A DNA stretch of 64,000 nucleotides from Caecitellus pseudoparvulus (GCA_965644315.1 CBFFRQ010000069.1:1364001-1428000); one strand, 5' to 3'; counted from the stretch's first letter, positions 37,306-49,503 are shown. Translations and numbers: made by a program. Notes: generated by a model from the sequence alone, not told the origin.

Positions 37306-38043
37306 ATGCACACTGTGCTGAACAGGGCCAACGCCCTGGTGTTCACTGGGCTGGCTGCCCTGGCCATGATGGCTGCTGCCACGATCATCACGACGTTGGG
37401 ACATGTGCCGCAGCCCAAGTTGACGCGCCTGCACGTCTCGGCTTTGAATGCGCTGGAGCACGCCACGGGAAGGGACCCCTACACCCGCAAATCCCTACAT
37501 GTAGATCGTGCTCGCGTCACGCTAGACCTTGATGCTGGTGAGTGCCGGCGTGGGGCATGCTGGCATGCGGCACCGGCCAACATTGCGCTGCTTCCTGCCA
37601 TTTCAGACCTCACCTCCGCCTTCAACTGGAACGTCAGACAGCTGTTTGCTTTTGTTGTGGCAGAGGTGCGCACTGAAGCTGGCTCTGTGCACCAGGTTAC
37701 GTTGTGGGACACTATCATCCGGGACAAGAGCGAAGCGCACCTTGTCCTGAACGAGGCCCAGACGGAGTACGAGTGGATGGACGATGCCCGTGATTTGAGG
37801 GGTGCCCAGGTCACTCTGGCGCTATTTTATGATGCCATGCCGTGGGTGGGGCCCTTGCACCTCTCCAGCTCGCACTCTGGCTCCCTGCGCCTGCCTGAGA
37901 AGTACTGCAACAGGGGCAAGTGCACCCTGCAGCAGAGCGCCGAGTTAGCAGACGGCACGGTGGCGGTGGAAGACATGCTGCCGGTGCGAAGAGTCGAAGG
38001 TGCAGCGGGTGCATTGCCAACTGTGCAGCGGTCGTGGTTCTAA
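37306..38043 (+). CDS. SPCS3: Signal peptidase complex subunit 3 (SPC22/23)
   Basis: Exons 37306-37537 and 37607-38043 (intron 37538-37606) give 222 aa. It is a small type II membrane protein: MHTVLNRANALVFTGLAALA, then a lumenal domain. Splicing restores LDADLTSAFNWNVRQLFAFV, the most conserved stretch of the family. SEAHLVLNEAQTEY and SSSHSGSLRLPEKYC also match. The subunit is essential for ER signal-peptide cleavage by the signal peptidase complex. The typical family ends soon after LPEKYC. Here about 44 more residues follow, ending TVQRSWF. They may be a lineage extension or come from a missed last intron. It converges on SRP54, which acts in the same targeting pathway, with 9 nt between stops. 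Confidence 0.9.
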   Translation: MHTVLNRANALVFTGLAALAMMAAATIITTLGHVPQPKLTRLHVSALNALEHATGRDPYTRKSLHVDRARVTLDLDAGECRRGACWHAAPANIALLPAISDLTSAFNWNVRQLFAFVVAEVRTEAGSVHQVTLWDTIIRDKSEAHLVLNEAQTEYEWMDDARDLRGAQVTLALFYDAMPWVGPLHLSSSHSGSLRLPEKYCNRGKCTLQQSAELADGTVAVEDMLPVRRVEGAAGALPTVQRSWF

Positions 38044-38052
38044 TGCATGCAA

Positions 38053-39663
38053 TCAGCGTCGGCGGATGACCCGGCGCTTGCCGCCACCTCCACCTGCAGC
38101 AGCCCCAGGCCCGCCGCCGCCAAACATGCTCATGAGGTTGGCCATGCCACCTCCCCCGCCTCCTCCCATGGCAGACGCCAGGGCAGAGGGGTCCAAGCCT
38201 GACATTTGCTTCATCATGTTCATCATGTTTCCCATACCACCCATCTGGGCCATCATGCGCGGGTCGAAGCTCTTCTGCAGCTGCTGCATGACTGCTTGCG
38301 GGTTGCGCTTGAGCTGGCTCTGCAGAGCCGCATCGCCGCCTTTCATGAGACCAGACTTGCCCATTTTCTGCACCACCGTCGCAAACTGCTTGTAAGCCTT
38401 CAGCAACATGTCCACGTGAGCAGGGGACACGCCAGCTCCGCGTGCCACGCGGATCTTGCGGCCGGGCTCTTTCTCGAAGCTCGCCCGGCCGTCAAGCTCA
38501 GCAGCGGACATGGAGTCCATGATGCACAGGAAGCGCTTGATTTGTGCGCCGCTGTCCTGGCCTTGTCCCATCTGGCCCAGCATCTGCCCCATGCCACCCG
38601 GCAGCATGCCCATGACCTTGTCCAGGGGGCCGAGTTTCAGGATTTCGCTGAACTGGTCATACATGTCACGAAGCGTGAAGTCCTTACCCTTGCCGATGCG
38701 CTGCATCATGGCCTCTTGCATGTCCGTGTCGATGGTGTCGGTGAGCTTCTCCATGAGGCCCTTCACATCTCCGCGCCCCAGGAGTTTGGAGATGAAGGAC
38801 TCCGGGTCGAAGCGCTCCAAGTCCTCGAAGTGCTCACCCACACCCACGAAGGTGATGGGGGACCCCGTCGCGGCCACTGCAGACAGAGCACCGCCACCCT
38901 TTGCGTGGCCGTCCAACTTGGTGATGATGCACGAGCCCACGGGAACTGACTGCTTGAAGGCTTCTGCTTGGTCGAAAGCAGCCTGGCCGATGGAGGAGTC
39001 CATCACGAACACCACCTCGCTGGGGTTCACCGCAGCCGCCACCTCCTGCATCTCCTGGAAGAGAGCAGCCTCCTGCTTGTGCCGCCCAGATGTGTCCACG
39101 ATGATGACGTCATACTTCTCTGCGGTGAAGTGCTCCACGCCTTCCCGAGCGATGGCCACAGGGTCGGTCTCGCTGTACGACCCGTAGAAGGGAACTCGCA
39201 CCCGAATGGCGTTCTGCTTCAGTTGGTCAAAGGCACCTGCACGAAATGTATCAGCACACACCATGGCAACTGAGTACTTCTTCTTCTTGTAGTAGTGCGC
39301 GTACTTCGCGACGGTGGTCGTCTTGCCAGCCCCCTGCAACCCCACAAACATGACCACGTTGGTCTTGCCCTTCTTCATGCGGAACGGCTCGTGGCCTGGG
39401 TCAAGCAGGCCCACCAGAGACTCCACCACCGCCCGCTCCACCACTCGAGCAATGTTCACTCCGTCTGCCCCGCCCTCAAGCTTGATCCTGGTCTGCACCG
39501 TGTTGCGGAGCTGCCCCACAAGCTTCACGTTCACGTCTGCTGCAAGCAGAGCGCTCATGATGTCCTTCAAGACTGCCTTCACGACGTCATCGTCTACATC
39601 TGTCGCCGAGTTCAGGCGGGAGAGCGCCCCCGCCAACTGCATCCCCAGCTCGTGAAGAACCAT
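38053..39663 (-). CDS. SRP54: Signal recognition particle 54 kDa protein
   Basis: A single intronless exon encodes 536 aa. SRP54 binds signal sequences as they leave the ribosome and hands them to the ER receptor through paired GTPases. The N domain helical bundle leads into the G domain: GLQGAGKTTTVAKYA, ADTFRAGAFDQL, DTSGRHKQE, TKLDGHAKGG, GVGEHFEDLERFDP. The Met-rich M domain includes MMQRIGKGKDFTLRDMYDQF and ends in QMGGMGNMMNMMKQM plus a Gly-rich basic tail. DTSGR is the usual eukaryotic variant, and cytosolic SRP54 is preferred over the plastid form because no transit peptide is present. Confidence 0.97.
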   Translation of the reverse strand: MVLHELGMQLAGALSRLNSATDVDDDVVKAVLKDIMSALLAADVNVKLVGQLRNTVQTRIKLEGGADGVNIARVVERAVVESLVGLLDPGHEPFRMKKGKTNVVMFVGLQGAGKTTTVAKYAHYYKKKKYSVAMVCADTFRAGAFDQLKQNAIRVRVPFYGSYSETDPVAIAREGVEHFTAEKYDVIIVDTSGRHKQEAALFQEMQEVAAAVNPSEVVFVMDSSIGQAAFDQAEAFKQSVPVGSCIITKLDGHAKGGGALSAVAATGSPITFVGVGEHFEDLERFDPESFISKLLGRGDVKGLMEKLTDTIDTDMQEAMMQRIGKGKDFTLRDMYDQFSEILKLGPLDKVMGMLPGGMGQMLGQMGQGQDSGAQIKRFLCIMDSMSAAELDGRASFEKEPGRKIRVARGAGVSPAHVDMLLKAYKQFATVVQKMGKSGLMKGGDAALQSQLKRNPQAVMQQLQKSFDPRMMAQMGGMGNMMNMMKQMSGLDPSALASAMGGGGGGGMANLMSMFGGGGPGAAAGGGGGKRRVIRRR

Positions 39664-40048
39664 GGCTGCACTCTACGAAACGCTGCTGCACTGCACTTGA
39701 AACGCGAGGTTTCCGCAAGAGCTAAATCACCGCCGAAGGCCCCTGCAAGCTAGTCCGGGGGACAAATAGGCGATTAGATGTGAACACTTGCTGAATCAGG
39801 CCACCAGGTGACTGGGTGAGGCCTGCCGCGGCAAGTGAGCGGAACGCAAGCTTGGCCACGTGTGCTGGTGTGGCCCGCCGAAGCAAAGAGGCGTCAGTGT
39901 GAGCTCGGGAATGCCCCAACTGCAGGCTTGGCTGCCTGCATTATCACTCAGTGTTCCCGACGTGTCGAGAGGGGTTCAATTGTTGCAGTCTGGTGGTTGT
40001 CCCTGCCGACTGCCCACGCAGCTCGTCCTGCACCACCGCACATCACCA
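39664..40048. promoter_or_regulatory. Upstream region of SRP54 and 3' region of EF-hand/WD gene
   Basis: These 385 nt lie between two genes on the minus strand. They hold the 3' untranslated end of the EF-hand/WD gene and the promoter and leader of SRP54. I see no ORF, repeat or RNA gene that I can support. Confidence 0.4.
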
Positions 40049-43000
40049 TCACGGGGCTGCTTTCTTCACCTTGCTGTCTACAAGCTTGCCCAAAGCATGC
40101 AAGCGCAGTAAATGAACTGCCCGCCGCGTCGCGCCTGCTTTTCGCTGGTCCACTGACCGGCAGTATTGCAACATCTCCTGGATGACATCCGCAGGGCTGC
40201 CGGGAAAGGCCACCGCAAGCAGCTCCTCCAATTCCAGCTCCCCAGAACCGTCAGCATCGACAGCCTTGAAGAGGGACTTTGCCACTGTCGGCAGCAGGCC
40301 AGAGAACATGTCTGAAGCCATGTACTCCTCCAGGTCCACAGCACCTGAGCCGTCAGTGTCGATTTCGTCGAACATTCGCTTCAGGGCCAGGACCCGATCA
40401 CGGTCATGGCCACCAAAAGCGTGGGGCTGGGAGAAGGATGAAGCTGTGGTTCTGGCCAGTCGCAGCTGCGCTTGCTCCGAAGCCGAGCGCCTGGACAGTG
40501 CCGAACGTTGGACAGCTGACGCCTTGCGTGATTTAGGTTCTAACACAGTGCTCATGTCCTTGTGCTTGTCCACGGTGTCTTGCCGCAGTGCGCAGAGCTC
40601 AGCGGCTTCCAGAGCAGGTTTGCCTCCAGGTCTTGAAGAGCTGCGCTCATCCTGCCATGCTGCTTGGGGCGAAGGCGAAGTGCTCGCAGCGTGACCACTA
40701 CAGTCGCTCGGGTGGGCGAACCCCCTTTGCTGCCGGGACTTGGAAGCAGCCAGCAGTGCGCAAAGCCTGGCTTCTTCTTGGCGAGCCAGCCGTGCGCTAC
40801 TCGGACGCATCGCACGCTCAGAACTCTCACCTGTGGCATGTCTTGGGCCTCCACCTAGCGACAGCTCCAATAGGGGCGCCTGAGAGGTCACTGGCTTCTG
40901 CTCAGATGATGTCCATGTCTGGCCCTGCATCTTCGGGTGCGCTGAGCGGGGCCGCAGTCGCGCCCTGGCCCGCTGACGAGATCCTTCTTGCTTTGAAGGA
41001 CCCGTACGCTCATGATGGCCCCCGCCCGTCGGCTTTCTCCGGAGATTTGAGCTGGAAGCCACTGGCGCTGAGGAAGGCTTTCGTTGAGGGGAGGACATCT
41101 GAACTTCTTGTCGGGACAGGACACTCGGGCGGAACGAGTCAGGCTCCGCTCGATCCAAGCTCGCAACCTTTGTTCGGCGGCGCAGTTGGACTTGGTGTGC
41201 TTTGGCTACCAGCCCAAAATTCTTGTACTTTCCGACCAGCGAGCGAGGCATGCGCGCATGTCTGTGCTTTCCAGCCTCCGCGCTCAACTGCTCGAGGAAG
41301 CTCGGGCGCTCAAGGCCTTCGAAAGCGGCAGGGAATCGCGCCTGTGATTCAGCCGACTTCGCCGATAGAGTCTCTGTATCCTCACCGTTCGAGCTCAGGT
41401 TGAGGTCAATGAGCTTCCTTTGCTCGGAGTCTGTGGTTGAACGAAGGAGGGCGGCCTCAGAGGCGGCTGCTTGGCGCTCGGACTCGAGCAAGTGAGCCTT
41501 CCTCTCAACGGCCCGCTGGCCAGCCACTTCCAGAGCGCGAGCAACATTGCTCTCACCCACTACCTTGTGGTCCCCTGGCCAACTGTCTCTCTGTCGCTCC
41601 AGCTCCGTGAGTATACCTCCATGATCGTCGAGTGTGAGTCTGTGCAGTGACATGGACCCAGCGCCAGTCCCTTTCGGAGAAGGCTCTTGACCTACACATG
41701 GCAGCGGCCGGGCAACTGGAGTTGGCCTGGGTGGATCCTTCAAGCAAGCTTCGGCTGCCTCTCCTGGAGTGTGGCGTCCCGCGCACACCGCATCGCAGGC
41801 TGCCCGGGTGGACTGCTGATTCGCAGCGCGGCTGGTTCGATCTGGCTGGCTCTGGCTCACGGACCTATTCACAGCAAGCACGGCTGAAGCGCCCGAAACA
41901 CGTTCGTCTTGCCCTTCCTGTACTCCTGTTGCCAAGCTGTCGATCGAAGAAGTTGAGCTGCGCAGCTCCCGCATCACTTCTTGTGCTTCGCTGCGACGGG
42001 CCTGCAAGAGGGTCGCGAGGCTTGGATCAAAGCTCCAGGGGCACTGCGCTTTGGACAGTGGCTTGATGCCGCCCGGGTTGCCAGTGATGCTTTCAGCCTC
42101 TGGAAGGTCATGATACACTCTCTCACACAGCACCGCAAGTGGGGCACCGACGATGCTCCACAAGCGAACGGAGAGATCTTGGCTCGTTGATGCAATGTCG
42201 GGGACCGGGGAGGTGTGAATGAAGGACAGGCTCAGGATGCTGCCTGAGTGTGCAGTCCATGCTGCGACAGGCGCCGCTCCTGGCAGCACACGACTGTCGG
42301 CCCAAGCCTGTGCTGAGACTTGTCTGCCTGGAAGCACAGGCGAGAACCCAGGATACTCCGCTCCTACCTTCAACGAAAACCAGGCAGGGTGCCTTGCATC
42401 CAAGTCACTGATGCTACTGGACAGCAGGACCTCGGGAACGCGCAGCCGCTCCCCAGTCGCGACTGGCACGCTGGGCGAAACTGGCCGGGTGGCTTTGGCA
42501 CCAAGCCAAGCCTCTGCCTGCCGCTGCCTCAGTGCCTTTTTGTCAAGTGAGGGATCATATGCTGCAGGTGCAGTGCTCTGGAGCACTCGCCTGCGCAAGA
42601 GGTGAGGGTCGTATCCAGCTTGGCTGGCTGGGCACTGGCTGGGCGGCACCGGCGAGCAGGGTCCCCGAACAACAGCATCGGTGAGATCCCACCACTTGAT
42701 CATCCCCTGAGCATCTCCAGTCACAATCCAGGCTCGGGGCAAGTTTTGCGAAGCTGCAGCTTGTGCCGAGTTCAGAATTTGCTGTGCAGAGGACCCCGGT
42801 GCGCCGTACAGGTGTCCATGTGATGCAGGAAGCGTGCTTTTGTCTGCACACATTACCATGTGTTCACGTGTAAACCCTGCGACCAGCACGTCCATGGCGA
42901 GAATCGGCACAGGTACAGTGCTCGGTTGGCAAAATGGGCGCTGCGCGGGCTGGCCAGGCTGTAGGGGGGGGGGCGGCGCTCCTCCCCTCCTCCCCTCATT

Positions 43001-46000
43001 CACGACACGCAAGAACAAACGCCCCGATCCTGGCACGTGAGGTGTGATGAATATGCTCAAACCACCACTACCATCAGCTGAGAAGAGAATGGGAAGGTTT
43101 TCTTGGGGCTGTGGCCCTTTCAGCACCGAGACTTCCCCGCCACACTCCACTTCGTGGTGCAGGTGCAACGAGCAGAAATCCCACATGCGTATGCTGCCAG
43201 ACACATCTGCAGAACACATGACGCTGAACGGGTGCAGAAGGCAGACGCTCGACATATCTGCGTCGTGAGAGTTGACAATACTCCGGAGCTGTGGCATTTC
43301 ATCTGGCTTGGAGTCGCTCCAGATTCGCAAAGAGCGGTCCCAGCTTGCTGACAGCACCACCGCATCTCCCCCTGCATGGCACATGGAGACAACGTCATCA
43401 GAGTGTCCCTGCCTGGGGGCCTTTAGCAAGTAACCGGAAAATGCGTTCAAGACAACAATGTTTCCGTCTGCATCCCCCACGAAGAGTTTGCGCTGCCGGT
43501 TGTCTAGGCACATGCTCACGATGAGATCGGGTGTGACTGCGTCCACAGCTCGGAGCAGGTTACCAGAAGATGCATCGTAGATGTTTATCGAGCTTCCTGC
43601 AGCGACGATGAGAATGTTCAACTCTCGCGAAAACTGCACTGCAACTGGGTACGGGTCTGCTGCAGTCTGGGCCACGGGAACTAGCAGGTGGTGCTTCAGA
43701 CCTGCCGCGACCAACGTCCCATGCGGCTCTTGGACGACAAAGTTCCGGATGGAGAAGGGAGGGGCATTTGCACGGAAGCACCCACTTTGCGTCGCCGTCC
43801 CTGCTGTCGTGTCAGCGACGTTCCACACCTTGAACAGCCCGGATTCGTCCAGCGTCACAACCTGCGGCGCCACCTGTCCCAGCACATCCACTGCCACCAA
43901 CCTTGATCGTCCAGGCACCACCTGCAGAAGTGCTACACAGGAAGCAGGGTCCCAAAGCCACAATCCCTCCGTGCCTCCGCCGCTGACCACTAAGTCGCGG
44001 TTGGGCAACGCTTTCATGAATCTCACAGCTTCCAGGTGCTTGCAGAACGAATGTGACAGCTTTGGCACCACCGGGAGACGGTCATCTGCATACTTGAGCA
44101 GGTGCACGTTGCTGTCCAGCCCACCCACAGCCATCAAGCTGTGCCTTGGCACATCAGCAAAGCAGGAGACATCCTCGGCGTGAAGGGCCAGTTCACACAG
44201 TTTCTCCCGCTGCAGCACGTCCCAAACGGATATGATCGGGCTGTTCGGGTGAGCAATGAAGAGAGCATTCGCAGAGTCACTCCAAGCCATGACGTGCACA
44301 GCCATAAGGAGGTGGACGTGCCCTCTCGCTTCGAACCTTCGCGTTCCCCAGAACGTCAGGGTCATGTCTCCGTTCGCAACGGCAAGCAAGTGTTGGGTGT
44401 CCTTCGGGCCCATCGAGCTCCATGCAATTGCTCTGGAGCACCGTGGCTTGGGTCGACAGTACTCAACGAAATGCAAGGCATCTCCAGCAGATACTTGTTC
44501 GGGCCTTCGTGGTCGCGCGTAGTCCGGTACGCCACTGTCTGCCGTGTCCCCTTCTCTGATCTCACCCATAGCGCGCACACATGGCCCACCATCAGGGTCA
44601 TAGAAGGGAACTGAGCCCCCACCTACCCCTGGTCGTGCGTACAGTCCAGCCTGTGGCGGTGGGTAGTCTGCCTCACTGTCCAACCTGGGCAGCGTTGGCA
44701 CATTGGCATGGCTGGAAGGCGTACCCTTGCCAGCAGGCAGACGCCTGTCCCTGGCCATGAGCAGCCGCCTACGAGCCTTCTGGGCTTCATAGTATGCGGA
44801 AGCTTCTTTCCTCTCTCTGGTGATGGCTGTAGCCCTGCGCTGCGCAGCTCTTGTGGCTGGCAGCTGCGGTGGTGCCGTAGCCCGCCACACGCTCGCTCGA
44901 ACTTTGTCCCCCTTCACTGCCTGAGCAGCATTTCCAACGGGAGACGGGACTTGCAGCACCCTGGATGTCTCGAGCAACATTCTCTCAGAAGCTGTCAGCT
45001 GCCCGCCCAATGCCGAGACCCTAGCAGCTGCTGACTGTACCTTCGCTCGCATGTCCCCCCGACGCTGCAAGGTGACAGTAGCACTTTCGTTTGAGCGCAC
45101 CTCCCCCAAGACACCCTCCTGGCCGGTTGAATGCCAAAGAAACTTGCTCCATCTGCTTCCTGTTCGCATGCCAGCGGTTGGCTGCCTACCCTCCAGTTCC
45201 CGTGCCTTGGCGCCTCCAACTGCGCCTCCAGAGACCACCTCGGCAGCTTCCAGCTTGTGTTGCGCATCCAAGTCTGAAGCTAGCTGGGGCGGACGCTTGG
45301 CTAGCCTGGTGGTGTAGCGTCTAGACCTATCCGACGCCACGATGACTGCAGCTCGTCTCCTCGATGCCGACACTGCACTGTGAGCTTTGCCGCCTCCAGG
45401 CATGGCTAGGGTGGCTTTGGCCCACTTGAGGGCTGCCTTTCGATGCACGTCAGCTTCCACTTGGCGCTGCCCAGCTGCAGTTTTTGCAAGCTGCATCTGA
45501 GCCCTTGCCTCCTCTGCCGCTGCTGCGTCCACAACTGCCCCGCGCTGCCGCGCAGCCCGGGACATGGCGGAACCGATCGCCAACGCCTGCACAAGTTGGA
45601 AGCCAGGACAGTGACAGCTATTCGGAGAGACAGGGGTGCAGCAGGCTCACCTTTTCCCGCATAGGAAGGCGGATGTGCACTCGCGCAAGGAGGCACAGAT
45701 CGTGGTTGTACACTTTCAGAACAGGGGACCCTGCCTCACAGACGCACAGCTGCTGCAGCTCAGGGAAGAACCGGATGCAGGTGACTGGGTCTTCAGGGTG
45801 AAACTCCGGGGGCAAGAAGCTCGTGTCCGCGTCTTCATACTGTCATAGCAATTCGTGCGGAAAACAGAGCTGGAGAGCTGCTGCAAGCGGGGGGCACGCG
45901 CTCGGAGGCTCACCTTGATCTGAGGGCCAGCTCCATTGCGTTGTGATGAAGCCAAGACGCCACTCTCGACGCAGAAACTAGTGAACTCGTCCCAATCAAC

Positions 46001-46294
46001 TGTCGCTGACCCATCAACATCAATGCGGCGGAACAGCTCAATCAACCCAACCATCACATCTTCTGCGGTTTGTCGCAGACGCGGCATTCTCGGGTGCTAT
46101 GCTGGGCGTTGCAGGTTGCGTTTCATACCGTTACTGGCACCGCCAGCTTCCACCATCTGGCTGATCACGCTGCAGAACTGCAGCAGAGACAAGCCATCAG
46201 ATTGTTTCTGGAGCTTCTTGTAGTTTATCCGGATGTTCGTGAGGGTCTTGCTGGTCAGCAACGTGCTTGTGTCCAGCGCCAGAGCAACTGCCAT
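40049..46294 (-). CDS. EF-hand and WD40-repeat protein (WDR49/WDR64-like)
   Basis: Exons 46129-46294, 45914-46062, 45651-45839 and 40049-45586 give 2013 aa, with introns of 66, 74 and 64 nt. The N-terminus has a canonical EF-hand loop at residues 70-81 (DVDGSATVDWDE). PVTCIRFFPELQQLCVCEAG, where WD propellers begin, follows. WD-like blades continue over about the next 1000 residues (SVWDVLQREKLCEL, VVSMCHAGGDAVVLSASWD, LRIWSDSKPDEM, PDIASTSQDLSVRLW). A long Ser/Arg-rich disordered region precedes two C-terminal EF-hands (DTDGSGAVDLEE and DADGSGELELEE, about 1911-1956). The EF-hand-then-WD start resembles WDR49/WDR64/WDY, which are linked to cilia or testis in animals. It is likely a Ca2+-responsive scaffold. 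The true N-terminus may lie in an upstream exon. Confidence 0.8.
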
Positions 46295-46695
46295 GGCGTT
46301 GACCTGGGAAGCGGGATCACCCGCAGCCTGCACGACTAGAGCAGCAACTCAAACCCATGACAGCACCTAGTTTGTGCTGGCTGCCTCAATGCGATCCAAG
46401 GATTTTGCTGCCGTCCCTTGCCGGACTGCTGCAAGCTCATGTCGCGCGCAAGCACTGCACCAATGGCACTTTCCGGGCTGTCGCACAAAACACTCAGCTC
46501 AAAAGAAGCAACTCCTCAACCCATATGGCACTCACAATCATAAATCCAGCTTCGAAAGCTCCGGACTTTGGTTGCCTTTCGACGGTGTGCGCGCCTTTGC
46601 ACCACCGCAAAGGGTGAGAAACGCCAAGGCAGCTCAGCGAAGTTGCGCTGCTGATAGAAAGGCGCCATCAAGATCAAAGAGGAGTTCAAGAGACA
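46295..46695. promoter_or_regulatory. Divergent upstream region, EF-hand/WD gene / membrane protein
   Basis: These 401 nt lie between opposite starts. The minus strand contains acceptor-like CTTCCCAG just before the WD-gene ATG, so an unseen 5' exon is possible. Nothing else is recognised. Confidence 0.35.
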
Positions 46696-49503
46696 ATGAG
46701 TGAAAGTGCTTCCCTGGCGGAGAGTAGCGCACTGGATACCGGAACTGTGCGTTGAAGAGCGCCTGCAGCCAATTTGAGGCAGTGCACCGGACCCATTTGC
46801 CTTCCGCGTAGGTTGCCGAGTCCGTCGCTCCCGGGGACAGCGCAGTGCTGCCCAGCATTGCGGACGATGCTGCTTCTGTCTCGGACTATGACGAAGGCGA
46901 GGACACCGAAGAAGAGGCGCAAGGCATTGAGACGGTATGCACGGCTTCCCGCGCCGGGTCATGGCAACGCAGCGGAAACGCCGCCTCGCACACTGCATGC
47001 GTGTACTGTGCAGGGGCTCACGCAAAACCAAGGGCGCTTGCTGTACATGATCAGCTTGTACACGAGGCCAGCACGTTCGGGGCTGGAGAAGGAGGAGTGG
47101 GTTCGGAAGCAAGCCCTGCTTGTGCTCATCTACGAGGCAGTGGTGGCGCAGGTGCTGGACTACGACTATGCCCCTGCTAGTACCATCGTCAATGGGCACC
47201 GCCGGTACTTCAACAAGTCCCAGGAAGGCACCAGTGACGTGGACTTCCTTCGAGAGGAAGACATGCTCAATGGGCTAAAGCTGTCCAGCAAGTCCTACAC
47301 GCCCGTGACTTGCTACCAGGTGTCCGCAAAAGGCATGGCCTTGGTGAAGAAGATGCCAAAGGCCGACAAGGATGCTGTGCATGAGCTCGTCTATGCGCCA
47401 GGCACCCGTGAGCTGCTGCGGGTTGTCTTTCGACACGATGAGTACTTGCTGGTCGGCCCCGGTGGCTTCGAGCGCCCGTCATCGGTGACAGATTGTGAAG
47501 ACGTGTCATACGTGTCATCGGCATATATCCCACAGTGCCTGCGTTTTGGGGGCCGGCCAACACTGTCGAATGCCCACCGTGCTGGGGAGTGTGCCGTGTC
47601 CGTGTCAAACATTCGGGATGAGCTGGACGAAGTGCTCACACTGAACTCCGTGTCAATTGTTGTGGCCGAGTTCATACCCTTCGGTGCAAATCAAATTGTG
47701 CAGATGAACCACAACCTTGGTTCCACCGAGCGAGTGCAAGGGGGCTTCTTCACCGCCCTTGTTGATGACAACGCGGATGGCACAAAGTTCGAAGTTGCGC
47801 CGGGGCTGACCTCCGTGAACATCTTGGACTACACCCTGACCAAGCACATCAACTTCGAGGCTGACATCAAGCTGCCTGAAGACGATGGGATTGTGCAGGT
47901 GGAGACGTTCGGGGTGTCCGTCAATGCGGACGGGACGGCATTCTACGGCATGCAGGTGGAGGCGGTCATGGACCGGATCAAGGACAACATCTCCCTGGAT
48001 CACCTGTCCCGCCTGCTTGCAGATGTGCACACGGACAGCTCCTCCATTGTGGACTCGGTCGTCTCAGCATACCAGCGCCGGCTGTTGAACCTCATCTTCA
48101 ACGGGGACGCAGGCAACAGGGACAAGATGAACCTCATCATTGCCAACGAGATCACGCCTCACCTGACAGCTGAAGAGTACATGGACAAAGGGGAGTACGA
48201 GAACGAGCTGAAGCAGGTGCTCGGGGACACCCGGGCGGCGTTTGACATCTCAGAGCACGACACGCTCGTGTTTGGCGAGACTGGTCTGCTCATCGCAGGT
48301 CCCAACTCCAGACACCACGAGCCGCTGCTGTGCTCGTATCTGCAGTTCACATCCATGGATCTGTTTGTGCGCAACTACTGGAACCGCATGTTCTTGCTGC
48401 TGGACAACATGAAGGAGGTTCGCCGCCTCATCAATAACTACACCTCAGACCCCACCAGCCTCCCGAAGATCAGGCGCAGGCTGCAGCAGCTCTCTGACAA
48501 TGTGCGCCTGATGAACGAAGTACTGGGGTACCTGACAGAGTCATTGGAGTCGTGCGAGATCCCCCCTGAGCCGCTGGACGCCGCGGGCCGGGCACTGTAC
48601 GAACGGCTTCAAATCGCAGACCTGGCCGGGCAGCTCTCCATGAGAGTGCTGGACTTGAAGAAGAACATGGATGGGGCTGGAGCAGAGCTGCAGTTCTTGA
48701 AATCGATGGCAAGCATTGTTGCTGAGAACCAAGCAGCGAGCTTGGTGGAGAATCTGCGCTCCAACACCCGGCAGCTCATGCTGCTGCACGAGACCAACGA
48801 GAAGACCTCTGCTACGGTGGAGATCTTGCAGTACCTGGGCTCAGCGATGTTTGCGTTCGGCCTCATTGACAGGCTCATTGGCCCTGGTTGGAGCGTCTCG
48901 CAGTCCGAGTACGTGTTTGCGCGGTACCAAGACCCTGAAGTCTGGGACAAAGATCTCGTCCCAGGCGCGTGGCAGTCCTTCGTGAATGCCATGATTGTTG
49001 GCGCACCGACCATGTGGTTTTGGATTTCCCTTGCCATGTGGGCAGCAGTGCTGTATGCCACCAACCGCATGTTAACGCAGATGAAGTTCGTGTCCTTGGG
49101 CAAAATGACGGTCCGCATCCGCATCATGCAGCGTCTTGACCTGGAACGCTTCCACGCGTACGTTCAGACGAAGGTGACTGCCCTCGAGGAGAGGGACTTC
49201 CAAGAACGCAACAGCATCATTCGTGTGTCGTGGGAGGAGGTCGACAAGGAAGCATGGGGAGGCTCAGCACCATACATTGTCCTGGAGTACGACGCTGAGA
49301 CGCAGTACTTGCACTCCATTTCCATCAACTACAACCGCCGTGATGCCATCAAAAATCTAGCTCTCACCGCACCTGAGCTGCGCAACAAGCTTTGTGATGA
49401 AATGCTGGACGCACAGGTGTTCGAAGATGGCAACTACACCTTCCGGGAGGCGACAGCTGAAGACTTGGAGGAGTTTGGGGCGATGAAGCTGCAGATGGGC
49501 TGA
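46696..49503 (+). CDS. Uncharacterised large protein with C-terminal membrane segments
   Basis: Exons 46696-46746, 46812-46934 and 47014-49503 give 887 aa, with introns of 65 and 79 nt, both phase 0. The N-terminus is acidic (SDYDEGEDTEEEAQ). Then come a helical part and a long soluble region (QIVQMNHNLGSTERVQG, SVNADGTAFYGMQVEAVMD). The soluble region looks folded and evenly conserved in composition, but I do not recognise it. A helical stretch (RRLQQLSDNVRLMNEVLGYL, SLVENLRSNTRQLMLLHETN) precedes hydrophobic segments AMFAFGLIDRLI and TMWFWISLAMWAAVLYAT. The layout of a long helix followed by a short membrane end recalls CorA-type channels, but no GMN-like signature is present. A soluble tail of about 150 residues closes it. 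Confidence 0.7.

Noticed and set aside
46320-46370. Upstream reading MGLSCCSSRAGCG on the minus strand, resembling an N-myristoylation start for the EF-hand/WD gene
   Set aside because: It ends at a TGA and cannot be joined in frame to the first supported exon with a normal-length intron.
46774-47013. N-terminal extension of the 887-aa membrane protein read straight through from 46774
   Set aside because: It starts at TTG and is Arg/Pro-rich. Two standard introns give an ATG start and an acidic N-terminus in frame instead.
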